A stretch of DNA of 33,271 bases, taken from the NCBI GenBank assembly GCA_026710565.1, contig JAPOQV010000581.1:1-33271 (forward strand), read 5' to 3'. Source of the stretch: Spirochaetaceae bacterium (GTDB taxonomy: Bacteria > Spirochaetota > Spirochaetia > SZUA-6 > Bin103). The notes under the pieces were generated by a model that saw only the letters and a program-made list of their open reading frames with translations, did not search any database and had not been told where the DNA came from. This document shows positions 17,533-25,974 of the stretch, piece by piece (the first letter of the stretch is position 1; each line of letters starts with the position of its first letter). The position numbers were made by a program, and so were the translations under genes.

Positions 17533-19127
17533 ATTACCGCGAAGACCTGCGCATGAGCGTGCGCTCGGTGATCGGCCGGCCGGCCGAGTCGCTGCTGCTT
17601 TCGCTGGGCGTGGCGCTGGCGGTCGGGGCGACTGCCGCGGGCATCGCGCTGGCCGGACGCACCAACGAGCAATCGCGCGAGTTGCTGTCGGCGCCGCGCT
17701 ACCGGGAGATCGTCGTCGCCGCCCGCGAGGATGCCGACGAGATGGACCTGCCCGCGCAGGTGCAGACCTCCACCGAGGTGAGCATCCTGACCGCCGCCGA
17801 TCTGGAGGCGCGCTCGGTCACGCAGGCGATCCAGTACGCCTACCTGGCCAACCGGACCGGTTTCTGGTTCGGCGAGAGCGGGTTCCGCCAAGGCGGCGGA
17901 GGGCAGAACCAGAGCGAAGGGCAGAACCAAGGCCAGGGCACCCAAGGCCAGGGCACCCAGGGCCAGGGCGCCCAAGGACAGGGTACGCAGACACAGACAC
18001 AGGCGCAGGGTCAGGCCGGTCAGGGCGGCCAGGCGTCGAGCGGTCAATCCGGGGGCGGCCGGGCGGCCGAACAGGGCGAGGGCGGCCAAGCCGGTCAGCG
18101 ACAGCCCGGACAGGGCCAGCAGGTTCAGGCGCAAGGGCAGACGCAGGGACAAGCCCAGGGCCAACAAGCCCAGGGCCAACAAGCCCAGGGCCAACAAGCT
18201 CAGGGCCAGCAGGCCGACGCCAGCACCGCGGCAAGTCCGGAGGTCGTTGCGCCGCCGGAGGGCCCGCAACCGCAGATCGATTTCGTCGAGGGCTGGGAGG
18301 TCACTCCCGAGTTCTTCGCCGCCTGGGGGCTGGCGGCGGCGGAGGGCGATGTATTCCAGGCGTCCGACGTGGATCGGGGCGAGCCGCTGCTCGTGCTCGG
18401 CTCCACGCTCGGCTCCACGCTGTTCGAGGACGGCGAATCGGTCGGCCGCCAGGTCCTCTCGCGCAACCAGCTCTACCGCATCATCGGCGTGCTGGAGCCC
18501 AGCGGGACGGAGGTGGACAGCCTGGCCTTCTCACCTGCGGTCATCGCTGCGGGGCAGTTCCAGGGGTTTGGCGGCCGTTTCCGGGCGCTGCGCACCAACC
18601 TGCGGTTCATGGTCGAAGATCCCGACCAGTTGGAGGAAGCGCGGGCGCAACTCGTCAACTGGTTCGACTCCTCCCACGGCGTGGGCGCGGTGGCGATCAG
18701 CGTTCCGCGGGAGGAGGCGGAGGCGACCGCCGACCGCAACGGCCGGCTGGCCACGGTGATCCTGTTCCTGGCGCTGTCGGCGCTGCTGATCGCGGCGGTC
18801 AACGTCACCAACATCTTCTTCAGCCGCGCCGTGCGCAAACGGCGCACCGTGGGCATTCTCAAGGCGGTCGGCGCGAGCATCCGCCAGGTGTTCACGGTCT
18901 TCTTCCTGGAGGCGCTGGCGATCGGCGCGGTGGGCGCGGCCGTCGGCCTGGGGCTGTCGGCGCTGCTGTCGCGCCTGATGGAAGAGACCATCGGCTTCGG
19001 CGCGCTGCAGATCGGCCTGATCGTCGTCGGCGTGCTGGTGTCCTGGGGAATCGTCGCGGTCTTCAACGTGGTGCCGGCATCGGCGGCGGCGCGGGTGCCG
19101 GCCGCCGAAGCGATCCGCTACGAGTAG
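17529..19127 (+). CDS. MacB/FtsX-type ABC permease with Gln/Gly-rich insert
   Basis: 532 residues. The usual type VII permease topology is present: one N-terminal helix (about 20-43), a large periplasmic domain, then three helices (about 413-435, 455-482 and 499-520) carrying the FtsX core (RRTVGILKAVGASIRQVF). The periplasmic domain is interrupted at about residues 121-229 by a stretch made almost only of Gln, Gly, Ala, Thr and Ser. Without this insert the length would be about 420, the same as the second permease (440). Type VII transporters transmit force to periplasmic substrates or adaptors instead of moving solutes across the membrane. The likely cargo is a lipid, peptide or drug, but it is not evident. 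Confidence 0.9.
17889..18215 (+). repeat. in-frame low-complexity repeat region encoding the Gln/Gly insert
   Basis: About 327 bp built from short G/C/A-rich units. The clearest block is four copies of a 15-bp unit (ACAAGCCCAGGGCCA, the last with one change) at 18149-18208, encoding QAQGQ-type pentapeptides. A second block at about 17925-17985 repeats a related 15-bp unit encoding GQGTQ. Such near-identical units suggest length change by replication slippage in whole codons. Confidence 0.9.
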
Positions 19128-19150
19128 GCAAAGAGAGTCGAGGAGGAGTC

Positions 19151-20473
19151 ATGCGTACCATTCGCTCCGTGCTGACCAGCCTGACGCGTTCGCCGGTCAA
19201 GTCGACCGTGACGCTGTCGACCGTCGGGCTCGGCGTCGGCGTGCTGATCTTCGCGCTGTCGATCAGCGGCGCGTTCAACCGGCTGGTGTCCGAGCAGCTC
19301 GAGAAGGAAGGCCTGGTGGTGATGGTCGCCAACGTCGAGATCGACGAAGACGGCGAGCTGCAGCAGGTCCGGCCTCCGCAGTTCGACGCGAACGTGGTCG
19401 ACGCGCTGCGCACCGGCGTGTCCGGCGCGGGCGCCGCAAGCCCGGTCGCGTTCGTGCCGTGGACGGAGTTCGTGGTGGGCGGCCAGCAATACCGGTTCCG
19501 CAGCGTCGTCGGCGTCAACGAGGACTACCTCGACGTGATGGGCCTGGAGGTGGTCGCCGGCTCCGCCTTCACCGCGGAGGACGTCGCCCAGGGGGTGCGC
19601 GAGGCGCTGGTCTCCGAGACCATGGCAGAGGTGCTGTTCGGCTCGTCCGTGGACGCGCTCGGCCAGGTCATCCAGCCGCCGGCCCCGACCCAGGCGCAGC
19701 AGGGGCAGGGACAGGGACAGGGCGGCGGTGGACGCCGTTTCACCCCGCCCACCTACACGGTGCGGGGGGGCTTCGGCGATCCGAGCGAAATCCAGCGGCG
19801 CGCCTACGGCGTCGGCGACATGATCGTGCCGATGACGTCCGCGTTTCCCAGCAACGTCAACTCGGCCAGGCTGCAGCAGTTCCTGAGCTCCCGGATCGCG
19901 CTGCGCGTGCAGGGAAGTGGGCTGGCGACCATCGAGAGCCAGGTGCGCGGCGCGCTCGCTCAGCAGTACGGCGACGACGTGACGGCGGAGGTATGGGAAG
20001 GGCGGCCGGACGGCGGCTCCGCCGCGCTGGAGGAGGCGCGCGCCACGGTGGCCACCTTCTCGCTGGTGGTGAACCTGCTCGGCTTCGTGCTGCTGGTGAC
20101 CGGCTGCATCGGCATCCTCAGCATCATGCTGGTGGAGGTGCTCGGCCGCACGCGCGAGATCGCCGTCGAACGGGCGGTGGGCGCGTCGCGCGGCGTGATC
20201 GCCCGCGAGTTCTTCGCCCGCTCGCTGATCATGGTGAGCGCGGCGGCGCTGATCGGCGTGGCCCTGAGCCTGCTGCTGTCCGGGCCGCTCACCGAGCTGG
20301 TAGTGCCGATCTTCCGCGGCACCACGCAGGCCGAGCTGGGTGGCAGCGTGATCAGCCTTGCCGCGATCGCGATCGGCGTGGGCTCGGCGATCGGCGTCGG
20401 CGGCCTGTTCGGGGTGCTGCCGGTGTTCTCGGCCCTGCGCGTGCCGATCGCGGAGGGAATGCGCGAGGGCTGA
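19151..20473 (+). CDS. MacB/FtsX-type ABC permease, second subunit
   Basis: 440 residues with a strong ribosome site (GAGGAGG) before ATG 19151. The topology is the same as its neighbour: an N-terminal helix (about 20-40), a periplasmic domain, then a helix at about 300-325 (NLLGFVLLVTGCIGILSIML), the FtsX motif EIAVERAVGASRGVIAREFF and two further helices. It probably pairs with the preceding permease as a heterodimer. A short GQGQGQGGGG run at about residue 185 sits in the same part of the periplasmic domain as the long insert of its partner. The operon ends here and converges on the DinB-like gene 18 bp away. Confidence 0.92.
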   Translation: MRTIRSVLTSLTRSPVKSTVTLSTVGLGVGVLIFALSISGAFNRLVSEQLEKEGLVVMVANVEIDEDGELQQVRPPQFDANVVDALRTGVSGAGAASPVAFVPWTEFVVGGQQYRFRSVVGVNEDYLDVMGLEVVAGSAFTAEDVAQGVREALVSETMAEVLFGSSVDALGQVIQPPAPTQAQQGQGQGQGGGGRRFTPPTYTVRGGFGDPSEIQRRAYGVGDMIVPMTSAFPSNVNSARLQQFLSSRIALRVQGSGLATIESQVRGALAQQYGDDVTAEVWEGRPDGGSAALEEARATVATFSLVVNLLGFVLLVTGCIGILSIMLVEVLGRTREIAVERAVGASRGVIAREFFARSLIMVSAAALIGVALSLLLSGPLTELVVPIFRGTTQAELGGSVISLAAIAIGVGSAIGVGGLFGVLPVFSALRVPIAEGMREG

Positions 20474-20491
20474 GGGCGGCGGTTCGGGGCG

Positions 20492-20989
20492 CTACTCGCC
20501 CGGCGGGCGCGGCATGCTCAGCGTCTGCCACTCCGCCGCGCGCGTGCGCGCCAGGTCGACGATCTGGCCGACGTGGTAGTTGGTGTGGGTTACGGCGCGC
20601 AGCAGCGCCTGCAGCACGGTGTGCGGCTCCCCGCGGATGGTGATCGTGCGGTGCAGGTCGGCGGGCGCAAGCTCCGCGAGCGCGCGGTCCAGGCACGTCC
20701 AGCCGGCCTGCCACTTGGCGGTCACCGCCGCGTGGTCGTTCACGTCGTTGCGGAACTCGGAGTCGCGGTCGCGGTCCGGTTTCTCCCCGTCGGTGGTGAG
20801 GAAGTCCGTGAAGCGCGAGCGCAGGTTGCCGCCCAGGTGGCGCATGAGCATGGAGACGCTGTTGCCGCGCTCGTCCGGCCGCCAGGCCAAGTCGGCGGCC
20901 GGCATCTGCGCGACCGCCCGCTCGGCGTACTCGCGCGCCTTGGCGAACTCGGCGGTGACGAGGCGAAGGAATTCGGTCCCGGTATCCAT
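20492..20989 (-). CDS. DinB-like protein (DUF1572 family)
   Basis: 165 residues from ATG 20989; a TTG start would add 12 residues. It is a four-helix bundle of the DinB/YfiT type with the three metal-binding histidines in place: His51 (LMRHLGGN), His135 and His139 (THTNYHVGQI). These enzymes are metal-dependent thiol transferases or hydrolases, mostly of unknown substrate. The gene is divergent from the methyltransferase. Their starts are only 37 bp apart, and the methyltransferase has no room for a separate promoter. Confidence 0.85.
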   Translation of the reverse strand: MDTGTEFLRLVTAEFAKAREYAERAVAQMPAADLAWRPDERGNSVSMLMRHLGGNLRSRFTDFLTTDGEKPDRDRDSEFRNDVNDHAAVTAKWQAGWTCLDRALAELAPADLHRTITIRGEPHTVLQALLRAVTHTNYHVGQIVDLARTRAAEWQTLSMPRPPGE

Positions 20990-21026
20990 GGCCGGTATGC
21001 TTGCATGCGGCGCGGGAGGCGCCAAC

Positions 21027-21821
21027 GTGGAAGTGCCTGACTCTGACGAGAACGCGACCGCCGGCGGACAGCGCTGGGACCCCGAACGCTACCGGCGCTG
21101 GGCCGCGTACGTGCCGGCGCTCGGCCGCGAGGTGATCGATCTGCTCGACCCGCGCCCCGGCGAGCGGGTGCTCGACCTGGGTTGCGGCGACGGAGAGCTC
21201 ACCGCCCACCTCGCGGCGCGTGGCTGCCGCGTGCTGGGCGTCGACCGCAGCGCCGATTTCGTCGCGGCGGCGCGGGAGCGCGGACTGACCGCGCTGCAGG
21301 CGGACGCGCGCCACCTGGCCGGCCCGGAGCTGGCTGCGGGGAGGTTCGACGCGGTGTTCTCCAACGCCGTACTGCACTGGATACCTGAAGCGGCGGCGGT
21401 CCTCGCCGGCGTCCGGCGCCTGCTCCGCCCCGGCGGCCGGTTCGTGGCCGAGTTCGGCGGGGCCGGCAACATCGCCACGGTACGGGGCGCCCTCCACGAA
21501 GCCCTGTGCCGCCGCGGCGTGGACGCGTCTGCCCGCGATCCCTGGTACTTCCCCACGGACGTCGAGTACCGGCGCCTCCTGGAAGCGCACAGGTTCGAGG
21601 TCGCTGACATCCGGCTGTTCCCGCGCCCCACGCCGGTGCCGGGTACGCTCACCGAGTGGCTGCACACCTTCGCGGCGGCGTTCCTGGACCCGCTGGACCC
21701 GGCAACGCGGCAGCAGGTCGAGGCCGAGGTGAGCGCCGCCGCCTCGACCGCGTTGCGCGGTCCCGACGGCGCGTGGACGGTCGACTACGTGCGGCTGCGC
21801 TTCCGGGCCGTCCGGCGCTGA
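21027..21821 (+). CDS. SAM-dependent methyltransferase (class I)
   Basis: 264 residues from GTG 21027, chosen because GGGAGG lies 7 nt upstream; in-frame ATGs at 20988 and 20997 are alternatives. The Rossmann fold is clear: motif I VLDLGCGDGEL (about 50-60), the acidic residue ending strand 2 in VLGVDRSADFV, motif II around FDAVFSNAVLHWI and motif III LLRPGGRFVAEFGG. The layout with WDPERYRRWAAYVPALG at the start resembles trans-aconitate methyltransferase-like enzymes. The substrate is unknown. Confidence 0.87.
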   Translation: MEVPDSDENATAGGQRWDPERYRRWAAYVPALGREVIDLLDPRPGERVLDLGCGDGELTAHLAARGCRVLGVDRSADFVAAARERGLTALQADARHLAGPELAAGRFDAVFSNAVLHWIPEAAAVLAGVRRLLRPGGRFVAEFGGAGNIATVRGALHEALCRRGVDASARDPWYFPTDVEYRRLLEAHRFEVADIRLFPRPTPVPGTLTEWLHTFAAAFLDPLDPATRQQVEAEVSAAASTALRGPDGAWTVDYVRLRFRAVRR

Positions 21822-21825
21822 CCGG

Positions 21826-22584
21826 TCAGCCGCGCACGCGGCTCATGTACTCCGCGGCACCGGCCTGCATCCAGCCCCCGACGCCGGTCAGCGCGAACCG
21901 GACCCCCTTGTCGATGTAGGAGGCGACGTCCGCGGTGGAGGTCAAGGTGCCGGCGGTGCGGCCCGCCGCCACGATGCGGCGCAGGGCGTCGTCGATCTTC
22001 GCCTGCACGTCCGGGTGTCCGTGGTTGCCGATGTGGCCCATCGACGAGGCGAAGTCCGAGGGCGCCACGAAGAACACGTCGATGTGGTCGACCGCCAGGA
22101 TCTCGTCCAGGTTGCCGTGGGCGACAATGTCCTCGATCAGGACGATCAGGCAGGTTTCGTCGTTGCCGCGCGTGGTGTAGTCGGCCACGCCGTGGTACTG
22201 CCGGCTGCCATACAGGCCGCGGGCGCCGGCAGGCGCGAACTTGCCGCCCTGCACGACGTTCTCGGCCTCGGCACGGGTGTTCACGTGCGGGACCACGATC
22301 GACTGGGCGCCGCGGTCCAGGGTGCGATAGATCAGCCCCTGGTGGTTGTCGTTGACGCGCACCACGGAGGTCAGGCCCCAGATGTCGCAGGCGCGGGTGA
22401 GGTTGCCCAGCTCGGCGGCGTCCACCGGCCCGTGCTCGCCCTCCAGCCAGATCCCGTCGATCCCGTTCGCCTCCGCGATCGCCCCGAACGCGTCGATGTC
22501 GTCGGGGTGGGTGATGCCCGACACCACGGTCGCCAGCTCCCCGGCGGCCAGCCTCTGCTTGATGCGGTTCTTGCGCAGTTCCAT
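21826..22584 (-). CDS. HpcH/HpaI-type aldolase
   Basis: 252 residues from ATG 22584. It is a class II (divalent metal) pyruvate aldolase of the HpaI/GarL/RhmA family: WLEGEHGPVD with the catalytic His51, the Arg76 region (VVRVND), GARGLYGSR (120-128), IEDIVAHGNLDEIL, and VDHIDVFFVAPSDFASS carrying the metal-binding acid. These enzymes split 2-keto-3-deoxy sugar acids into pyruvate and an aldehyde. The enolase-superfamily dehydratase directly upstream would make such a keto-deoxy acid, so the two form a short sugar-acid pathway. I see no transporter for it here. Confidence 0.88.
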   Translation of the reverse strand: MELRKNRIKQRLAAGELATVVSGITHPDDIDAFGAIAEANGIDGIWLEGEHGPVDAAELGNLTRACDIWGLTSVVRVNDNHQGLIYRTLDRGAQSIVVPHVNTRAEAENVVQGGKFAPAGARGLYGSRQYHGVADYTTRGNDETCLIVLIEDIVAHGNLDEILAVDHIDVFFVAPSDFASSMGHIGNHGHPDVQAKIDDALRRIVAAGRTAGTLTSTADVASYIDKGVRFALTGVGGWMQAGAAEYMSRVRG

Positions 22585-22615
22585 GCCGCGACGGTAGCAC
22601 GCGCGGCAGCCCGCT

Positions 22616-23797
22616 TCAGTCGCTGGTGATGTCGACCGAGGTGGTGGTGTTGCGCTCGATGTAGTCCCAGTCGTAGCTGACGCCAAGGCCGGGGCCGTCG
22701 GGAACCGGCACGCAGCCGTCGGCGCCGACCCCGTCGGGCTGGTCGCTGTACCCGTCGTACACCGGCGGGACCAGGTTGCGCATGCCCGGCCCCATCAGCG
22801 CCAGCTCGTACAGGTGGGTGTTGCGCAGCGCCGAGACCACGGCCCGGTGGGCGGGGCCGCAGGCGTGCACCTGCAGGTCGAGCCCGAACGCCTCGCTCAC
22901 GTGGGCGATCTTCATCACGCCGGTGATGCCCAGGTCGTATTCGGGATCGGCGTGGATCATGTCGCAGCCGCCGGCTACCAGGAACGCCGCCTTCTGCTCC
23001 AGCGTACGCACGTGCTCGGTGATCAGCAGCGGCGTGGAGAGCCGCTCGCGCAGGCGGCGGTGACCCTCGGTGGCGATGCCGGCGTCCCGGTACGGGTCCT
23101 CGTACCAGAAGCAGCCGATCTCGTCGCAGACGCGGCCGACCGCCAGCGCATCGTTCCAGGTGCGGAGCTGGCAGGCCGGGTCCAGCATGATGCGGAAGCC
23201 GTCGCCGACGCGGGCGCGGACCGCGTGCAGGTTGTCGGTCTCACGCGTGACGTCGCCGTCGTTCCAGCCGTGGATCTTGAACCCCGCAAAGCCGGCCGCC
23301 TGGCACTCGGCGGCGAAGTCAGCGAACGCTTGCGGGCTGTTCAGGCCGCCGGGGCCCAGTTGCCCGTGATAGGTGCTGGCGTAGGTCGGCAGCCGCTCGC
23401 GGAAGCCGCCCAGCAGGCGCGACACCGAGATGCCCAGCCGCTTGCCGGCCAGGTCCCAGAGGGCGATGTCCATCACGCCCTGCCCCATGTGGTCATAGGC
23501 GCGCAGCTCCCGCTTCAGGTCGTCGTAGATCTGCTCGCGCCGGTCCGGGTCGCGTCCGAGCAGCAGCGGCGCCAGCATCTGCGCCTGCGCCAGCGAAGCG
23601 GGCGTCGCGACCCAGTGCGTGACGTACTCCCCGCTGGCACCGTCGTCGGTGCTGATGCGCACCGCGAAGCGGCGGGTGGTCAGGGTCGCGCCCTTGACGT
23701 AGGCCATGTTGCCCACGCCGGCGGCGGCCTGCTCCAACCCGAGGTCGGGAACGTCGAACGAGAACTCGCGAATCTGAATGCGATCGATGCGGCTCAC
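22616..23797 (-). CDS. mandelate racemase/enolase superfamily sugar-acid dehydratase
   Basis: 393 residues from GTG 23797, with GGAGG about 6 nt upstream. The N-terminal capping domain runs to about residue 130. The barrel then shows Lys174-x-His176 (FKIHGW), metal ligands Asp206 (MLDPACQ), Glu233 (WYEDPY) and Glu261 (LITEH), and His311 (VHACGPAHRAV). The KxH in place of KxK on strand 2 separates it from classical mandelate racemase and fits acid-sugar dehydratases. With the downstream aldolase it should convert an aldonic acid to a 2-keto-3-deoxy acid and then to pyruvate. The exact sugar is unknown. Confidence 0.88.
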   Translation of the reverse strand: MSRIDRIQIREFSFDVPDLGLEQAAAGVGNMAYVKGATLTTRRFAVRISTDDGASGEYVTHWVATPASLAQAQMLAPLLLGRDPDRREQIYDDLKRELRAYDHMGQGVMDIALWDLAGKRLGISVSRLLGGFRERLPTYASTYHGQLGPGGLNSPQAFADFAAECQAAGFAGFKIHGWNDGDVTRETDNLHAVRARVGDGFRIMLDPACQLRTWNDALAVGRVCDEIGCFWYEDPYRDAGIATEGHRRLRERLSTPLLITEHVRTLEQKAAFLVAGGCDMIHADPEYDLGITGVMKIAHVSEAFGLDLQVHACGPAHRAVVSALRNTHLYELALMGPGMRNLVPPVYDGYSDQPDGVGADGCVPVPDGPGLGVSYDWDYIERNTTTSVDITSD

Positions 23798-23847
23798 AGC
23801 AACCTCCGGGAAACCTGACGGTCGGCCCGATCATAGCGGTTCGACAT

Positions 23848-24216
23848 CTATGCGGGGTCCTCGGTTTCGGTCATCAAGTTGCGCAGCGCGGGCAGCAACC
23901 TCGGCACGGCGTCGCGGATGATGCTCCATATAACGCTGTCGCTGATGGACAGGTAACCATGAGCCAACCGGTTTCGCGTGCCGATGATCGCGTGCCACGG
24001 AATTTCCGGATGCGCGTCTCGTACGTCTTCCGGAATATGAGTGGCGGCTTCACCGATCAACTCCAGGTTGCGCAGTGTTGCGTCACAGGTGCGCTCGTCA
24101 GCGACCAGCGCCTCCTGGTCCACGCCGGCTGAGTACGATAGGACCCTCTCAGAGAAGCCTATCATGTCTCGGATGTAGAAACGCCACTCACGACGTTGGT
24201 GATCACCGTCACACAC
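23848..24216 (-). CDS. hepT: HepT-like HEPN ribonuclease toxin (DUF86)
   Basis: 122 residues from GTG 24216, which overlaps the mntA stop by 8 bp. It is an all-helical HEPN protein: REWRFYIRDMIGFSERVLSY, DERTCDATLRNLELIGEAA, then RNRLAHGY. The R-x4-H motif is complete (Arg81, His86), and the Tyr88 two residues later is the site AMPylated by MntA in described systems. All toxin and control residues are kept, so the module looks functional. It is the first accessory gene after the sugar-acid genes. Confidence 0.93.
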   Translation of the reverse strand: MCDGDHQRREWRFYIRDMIGFSERVLSYSAGVDQEALVADERTCDATLRNLELIGEAATHIPEDVRDAHPEIPWHAIIGTRNRLAHGYLSISDSVIWSIIRDAVPRLLPALRNLMTETEDPA

Positions 24217-24544
24217 TGACGGCCTCCCGCTCCACGTACGGCCGTATCTCGCTACGTATGTCACTCTTGATCGCCAAGTCTACCGGTCGTCCGAAGAGTT
24301 CCTCCAGGTAGGCCTGCGCTCCGAAGTAACGCTGCCAATCAGGGGGTGAGTCGAATCCGACGAGGACATCGACGTCACTGATCTCCGTAGCATGGTCGCG
24401 AGCATAGGAACCGAATAGAGCCAACTCCTCCACGCCGAAGCGCTCCCTCAGGTGGGCCTTGTGCGTGCGTAGCAGTGCTACGACGCGTGCTCTGTTCAAG
24501 GTCCTCAAGGTGGACGTCTTACACGCCCGCAAAGAAACCGGCAT
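24209..24544 (-). CDS. mntA: MntA-like nucleotidyltransferase antitoxin
   Basis: 111 residues. The minimal nucleotidyltransferase motif is complete: Gly45-Ser46, ten residues, then Asp57-x-Asp59 (LFGSYARD...DVDVLVGF). A third acid follows in PVDLAIK. It blocks HepT by adding AMP to its tyrosine. ATG 24544 has GGAAG just upstream and lies 26 bp inside the end of the Mrr-like gene. Internal TTG codons (24508, 24499) would give a start closer to the family's usual one. It is the antitoxin of the overlapping hepT. Confidence 0.92.
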   Translation of the reverse strand: MPVSLRACKTSTLRTLNRARVVALLRTHKAHLRERFGVEELALFGSYARDHATEISDVDVLVGFDSPPDWQRYFGAQAYLEELFGRPVDLAIKSDIRSEIRPYVEREAVSV

Positions 24545-25133
24545 TCACTTCCACGACTTCTACCGTTTCGGTCGCTATGCCGAGACGGAGATCCTTCAAC
24601 AGATCGCACAAATCCATGCCGTCGATCAAGTCGATCGCGGGAGCACCGTCTCTCACCGCTTCGCGCTCGGCGTCGCCCGTGAACCTCCCAGTCGTGATGA
24701 ACAAGCCCTTGTCGGCCCTGCCTACCATCGCCCCTCTGAAGTCGCGGACTTCGCGCGCCCCAACAGATCCCGAGTACCTCTTACACTGAAACCGTACATG
24801 GAATGAGAGCAGATTCACGCGCAGAACGCCCGCTCCGTCGATCCCTCCATCACCAGAACGGCCCGTAACCTCCACTTTCGTGAAACCGGACTTCAGATGT
24901 GTGCGGGCCCACGCGGAGCGATAGTTGACCTCCGACTGGGGTCCGTCGCCATGCGGGACCTCCAGGATCTCCTCCGAGAGCCTCAAGGACGCGGCGATGT
25001 CATCTTCAAGTTCGCGAATCGAGGCCGAACCGCCGCGGGTCTTCAGGACTTGGAGTGTGGGCCATAACAGGTCCGTGTAAGTGGGGACACGGGTTCTGGA
25101 TTGGTGCGATTCGGGCTCAGTGGGATCAGACAT
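24519..25133 (-). CDS. mrr: Mrr-like restriction endonuclease lacking its middle segment
   Basis: 200 residues; intact Mrr proteins are about 300. The N-terminal winged-helix domain is present (YTDLLWPTLQVLKTRGGSASIRELEDD...), as is the PD-(D/E)xK core: TGRSGDGGIDG with Asp99 and FQCKRY with Gln116-x-Lys118, then REVRDFRGAMVGRADKGLFITT. Between them, ARTHLK joins directly to SGFTKVEV at about residue 80. The usual linker and the first nuclease helix (SPxxFERLxxxLL in the family) are missing, consistent with an in-frame deletion of about 90-100 codons. Cleavage of methylated DNA is the family role. Whether this shortened form folds is doubtful. It lies upstream of mntA-hepT and overlaps mntA. 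Confidence 0.85.
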   Translation of the reverse strand: MSDPTEPESHQSRTRVPTYTDLLWPTLQVLKTRGGSASIRELEDDIAASLRLSEEILEVPHGDGPQSEVNYRSAWARTHLKSGFTKVEVTGRSGDGGIDGAGVLRVNLLSFHVRFQCKRYSGSVGAREVRDFRGAMVGRADKGLFITTGRFTGDAEREAVRDGAPAIDLIDGMDLCDLLKDLRLGIATETVEVVEVNAGFFAGV

Positions 25134-25484
25134 TGGCCGGCCTATGCTCTCTGTGGTGTTCAATTGGCTTCATAGTAGGACTCAACCGCATTGAGGCGGC
25201 TGCGGCAGGTCATCATGTCTCGGACCTTGGCAGTCTACGGTTACAGCAGCGACGTGCTCAACTGCCGGTAAGACCGGACGACGTGCCGGGTGTGGGTGCG
25301 GAAAGCGTTCATGCAGGAAGACGCGTTCATCATCGTCCGGATCGGTGCTCAGACGGAGCCCGTCGATCGTGCGGTGAGACTCCACCCGCAGATGTCGCTG
25401 GGGTAGGGTCCGGTAGACAGTCACGGTCGTGAATCCCCACGAGCGCCACCGCTGTGAGACATCAGCATGGAAGGAGATATCACC
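25134..25484. other. intergenic stretch without a recognised gene
   Basis: About 350 bp between the divergent Mrr-like and GyrI-like genes. Base composition at its left end is less GC-rich than the surroundings. Short open frames exist on both strands, but none has recognisable motifs or a good ribosome site. From 25409 onward the sequence belongs to the left copy of the island-flanking duplication. Confidence 0.6.
25409..25436 (+). repeat. 27-nt repeat, copy 1 (5' side of intact gyrI)
   Basis: Begins TCCGGTAGAC and ends CGTGAATCC. It is related to three other copies at 25948, 29043 and 29287; the shared core is GGTAGACGCC, a short variable stretch, then TCGTCAATCC. This copy carries one extra base in the middle. 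Confidence 0.65.
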
Positions 25485-25943
25485 ATGGAAGTTCGCATCG
25501 AAGCCTTCGGCGACATCGAGGTCGCCCGCATCCGTCATGTCGGTCCGTACCACAAGGTGGGGCCGTGCTTCGCGCGCTTGTCCGAGTGGGCGGCGGCGAT
25601 CGGCGCCCGGCCGGGCCGTGTTCTTGGCATCTACCACGACGACCCCGGCGCCGTCGCGCCGGACAGTCTGCGCGCCGACGCATGCATCGAGCTTCAGACC
25701 GACGCGTCGCCGCCGCCCGGAATCGTCATCGACAGGATCGCGGCCGGCCGCTTCGCGGTGTACACCCATCGCGGCCCGTACGACGGTCTTCCGGAAGCGT
25801 ACGGGATCCTGTACGGGAGGTGGCTGCCGCAGAGCGGCGAGGAGGTCGGCGAACGGCCCTGCATGGACATCTATCTCAACTCGCCGGCCGATACCGCCCC
25901 TGAGCAGTTGCTGACCGACGTATGCGTGCCGTTGCGGGACTGA
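25485..25943 (+). CDS. GyrI-like small-molecule-binding domain protein
   Basis: 152 residues from ATG 25485, with AAGGAG in the right place upstream. It is a stand-alone GyrI/SbmC (AraC effector-binding) domain: RIRHVGPYHKVGPCFARL, RVLGIYHDDPGAV, two duplicated halves, then THRGPYDGLPEAYGILYGRWL and CMDIYLNSPADTAPEQLLTDVCVPL. Such domains bind hydrophobic ligands, inhibit gyrase or act as drug-binding or hydrolysing proteins. No DNA-binding domain is attached. A second, broken copy lies at 29119. The gene converges on the menE remnant. Confidence 0.9.
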   Translation: MEVRIEAFGDIEVARIRHVGPYHKVGPCFARLSEWAAAIGARPGRVLGIYHDDPGAVAPDSLRADACIELQTDASPPPGIVIDRIAAGRFAVYTHRGPYDGLPEAYGILYGRWLPQSGEEVGERPCMDIYLNSPADTAPEQLLTDVCVPLRD

Positions 25944-25947
25944 TCGG

Positions 25948-25974
25948 TCCGGAAGACGCCAGGATCGTCAATCC
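25948..25974 (+). repeat. 27-nt repeat, copy 2 (3' side of intact gyrI)
   Basis: TCCGGAAGACGCC at the left and TCGTCAATCC at the right, in direct orientation to copy 1. The intact gyrI gene is thus bracketed by related 27-nt sequences. It starts 5 bp after the gyrI stop codon. Confidence 0.65.

Noticed and set aside
18149..18208. Regular 15-bp repeats as a possible CRISPR or minisatellite locus
   Set aside because: The units are contiguous with no spacers, keep the reading frame and encode part of a permease loop, so they are coding repeats.
25182..25769. Minus-strand frame of 195 codons over the region upstream of gyrI
   Set aside because: Half of it is antisense to a clear GyrI-domain gene. 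The remainder shows no motif or ribosome site.
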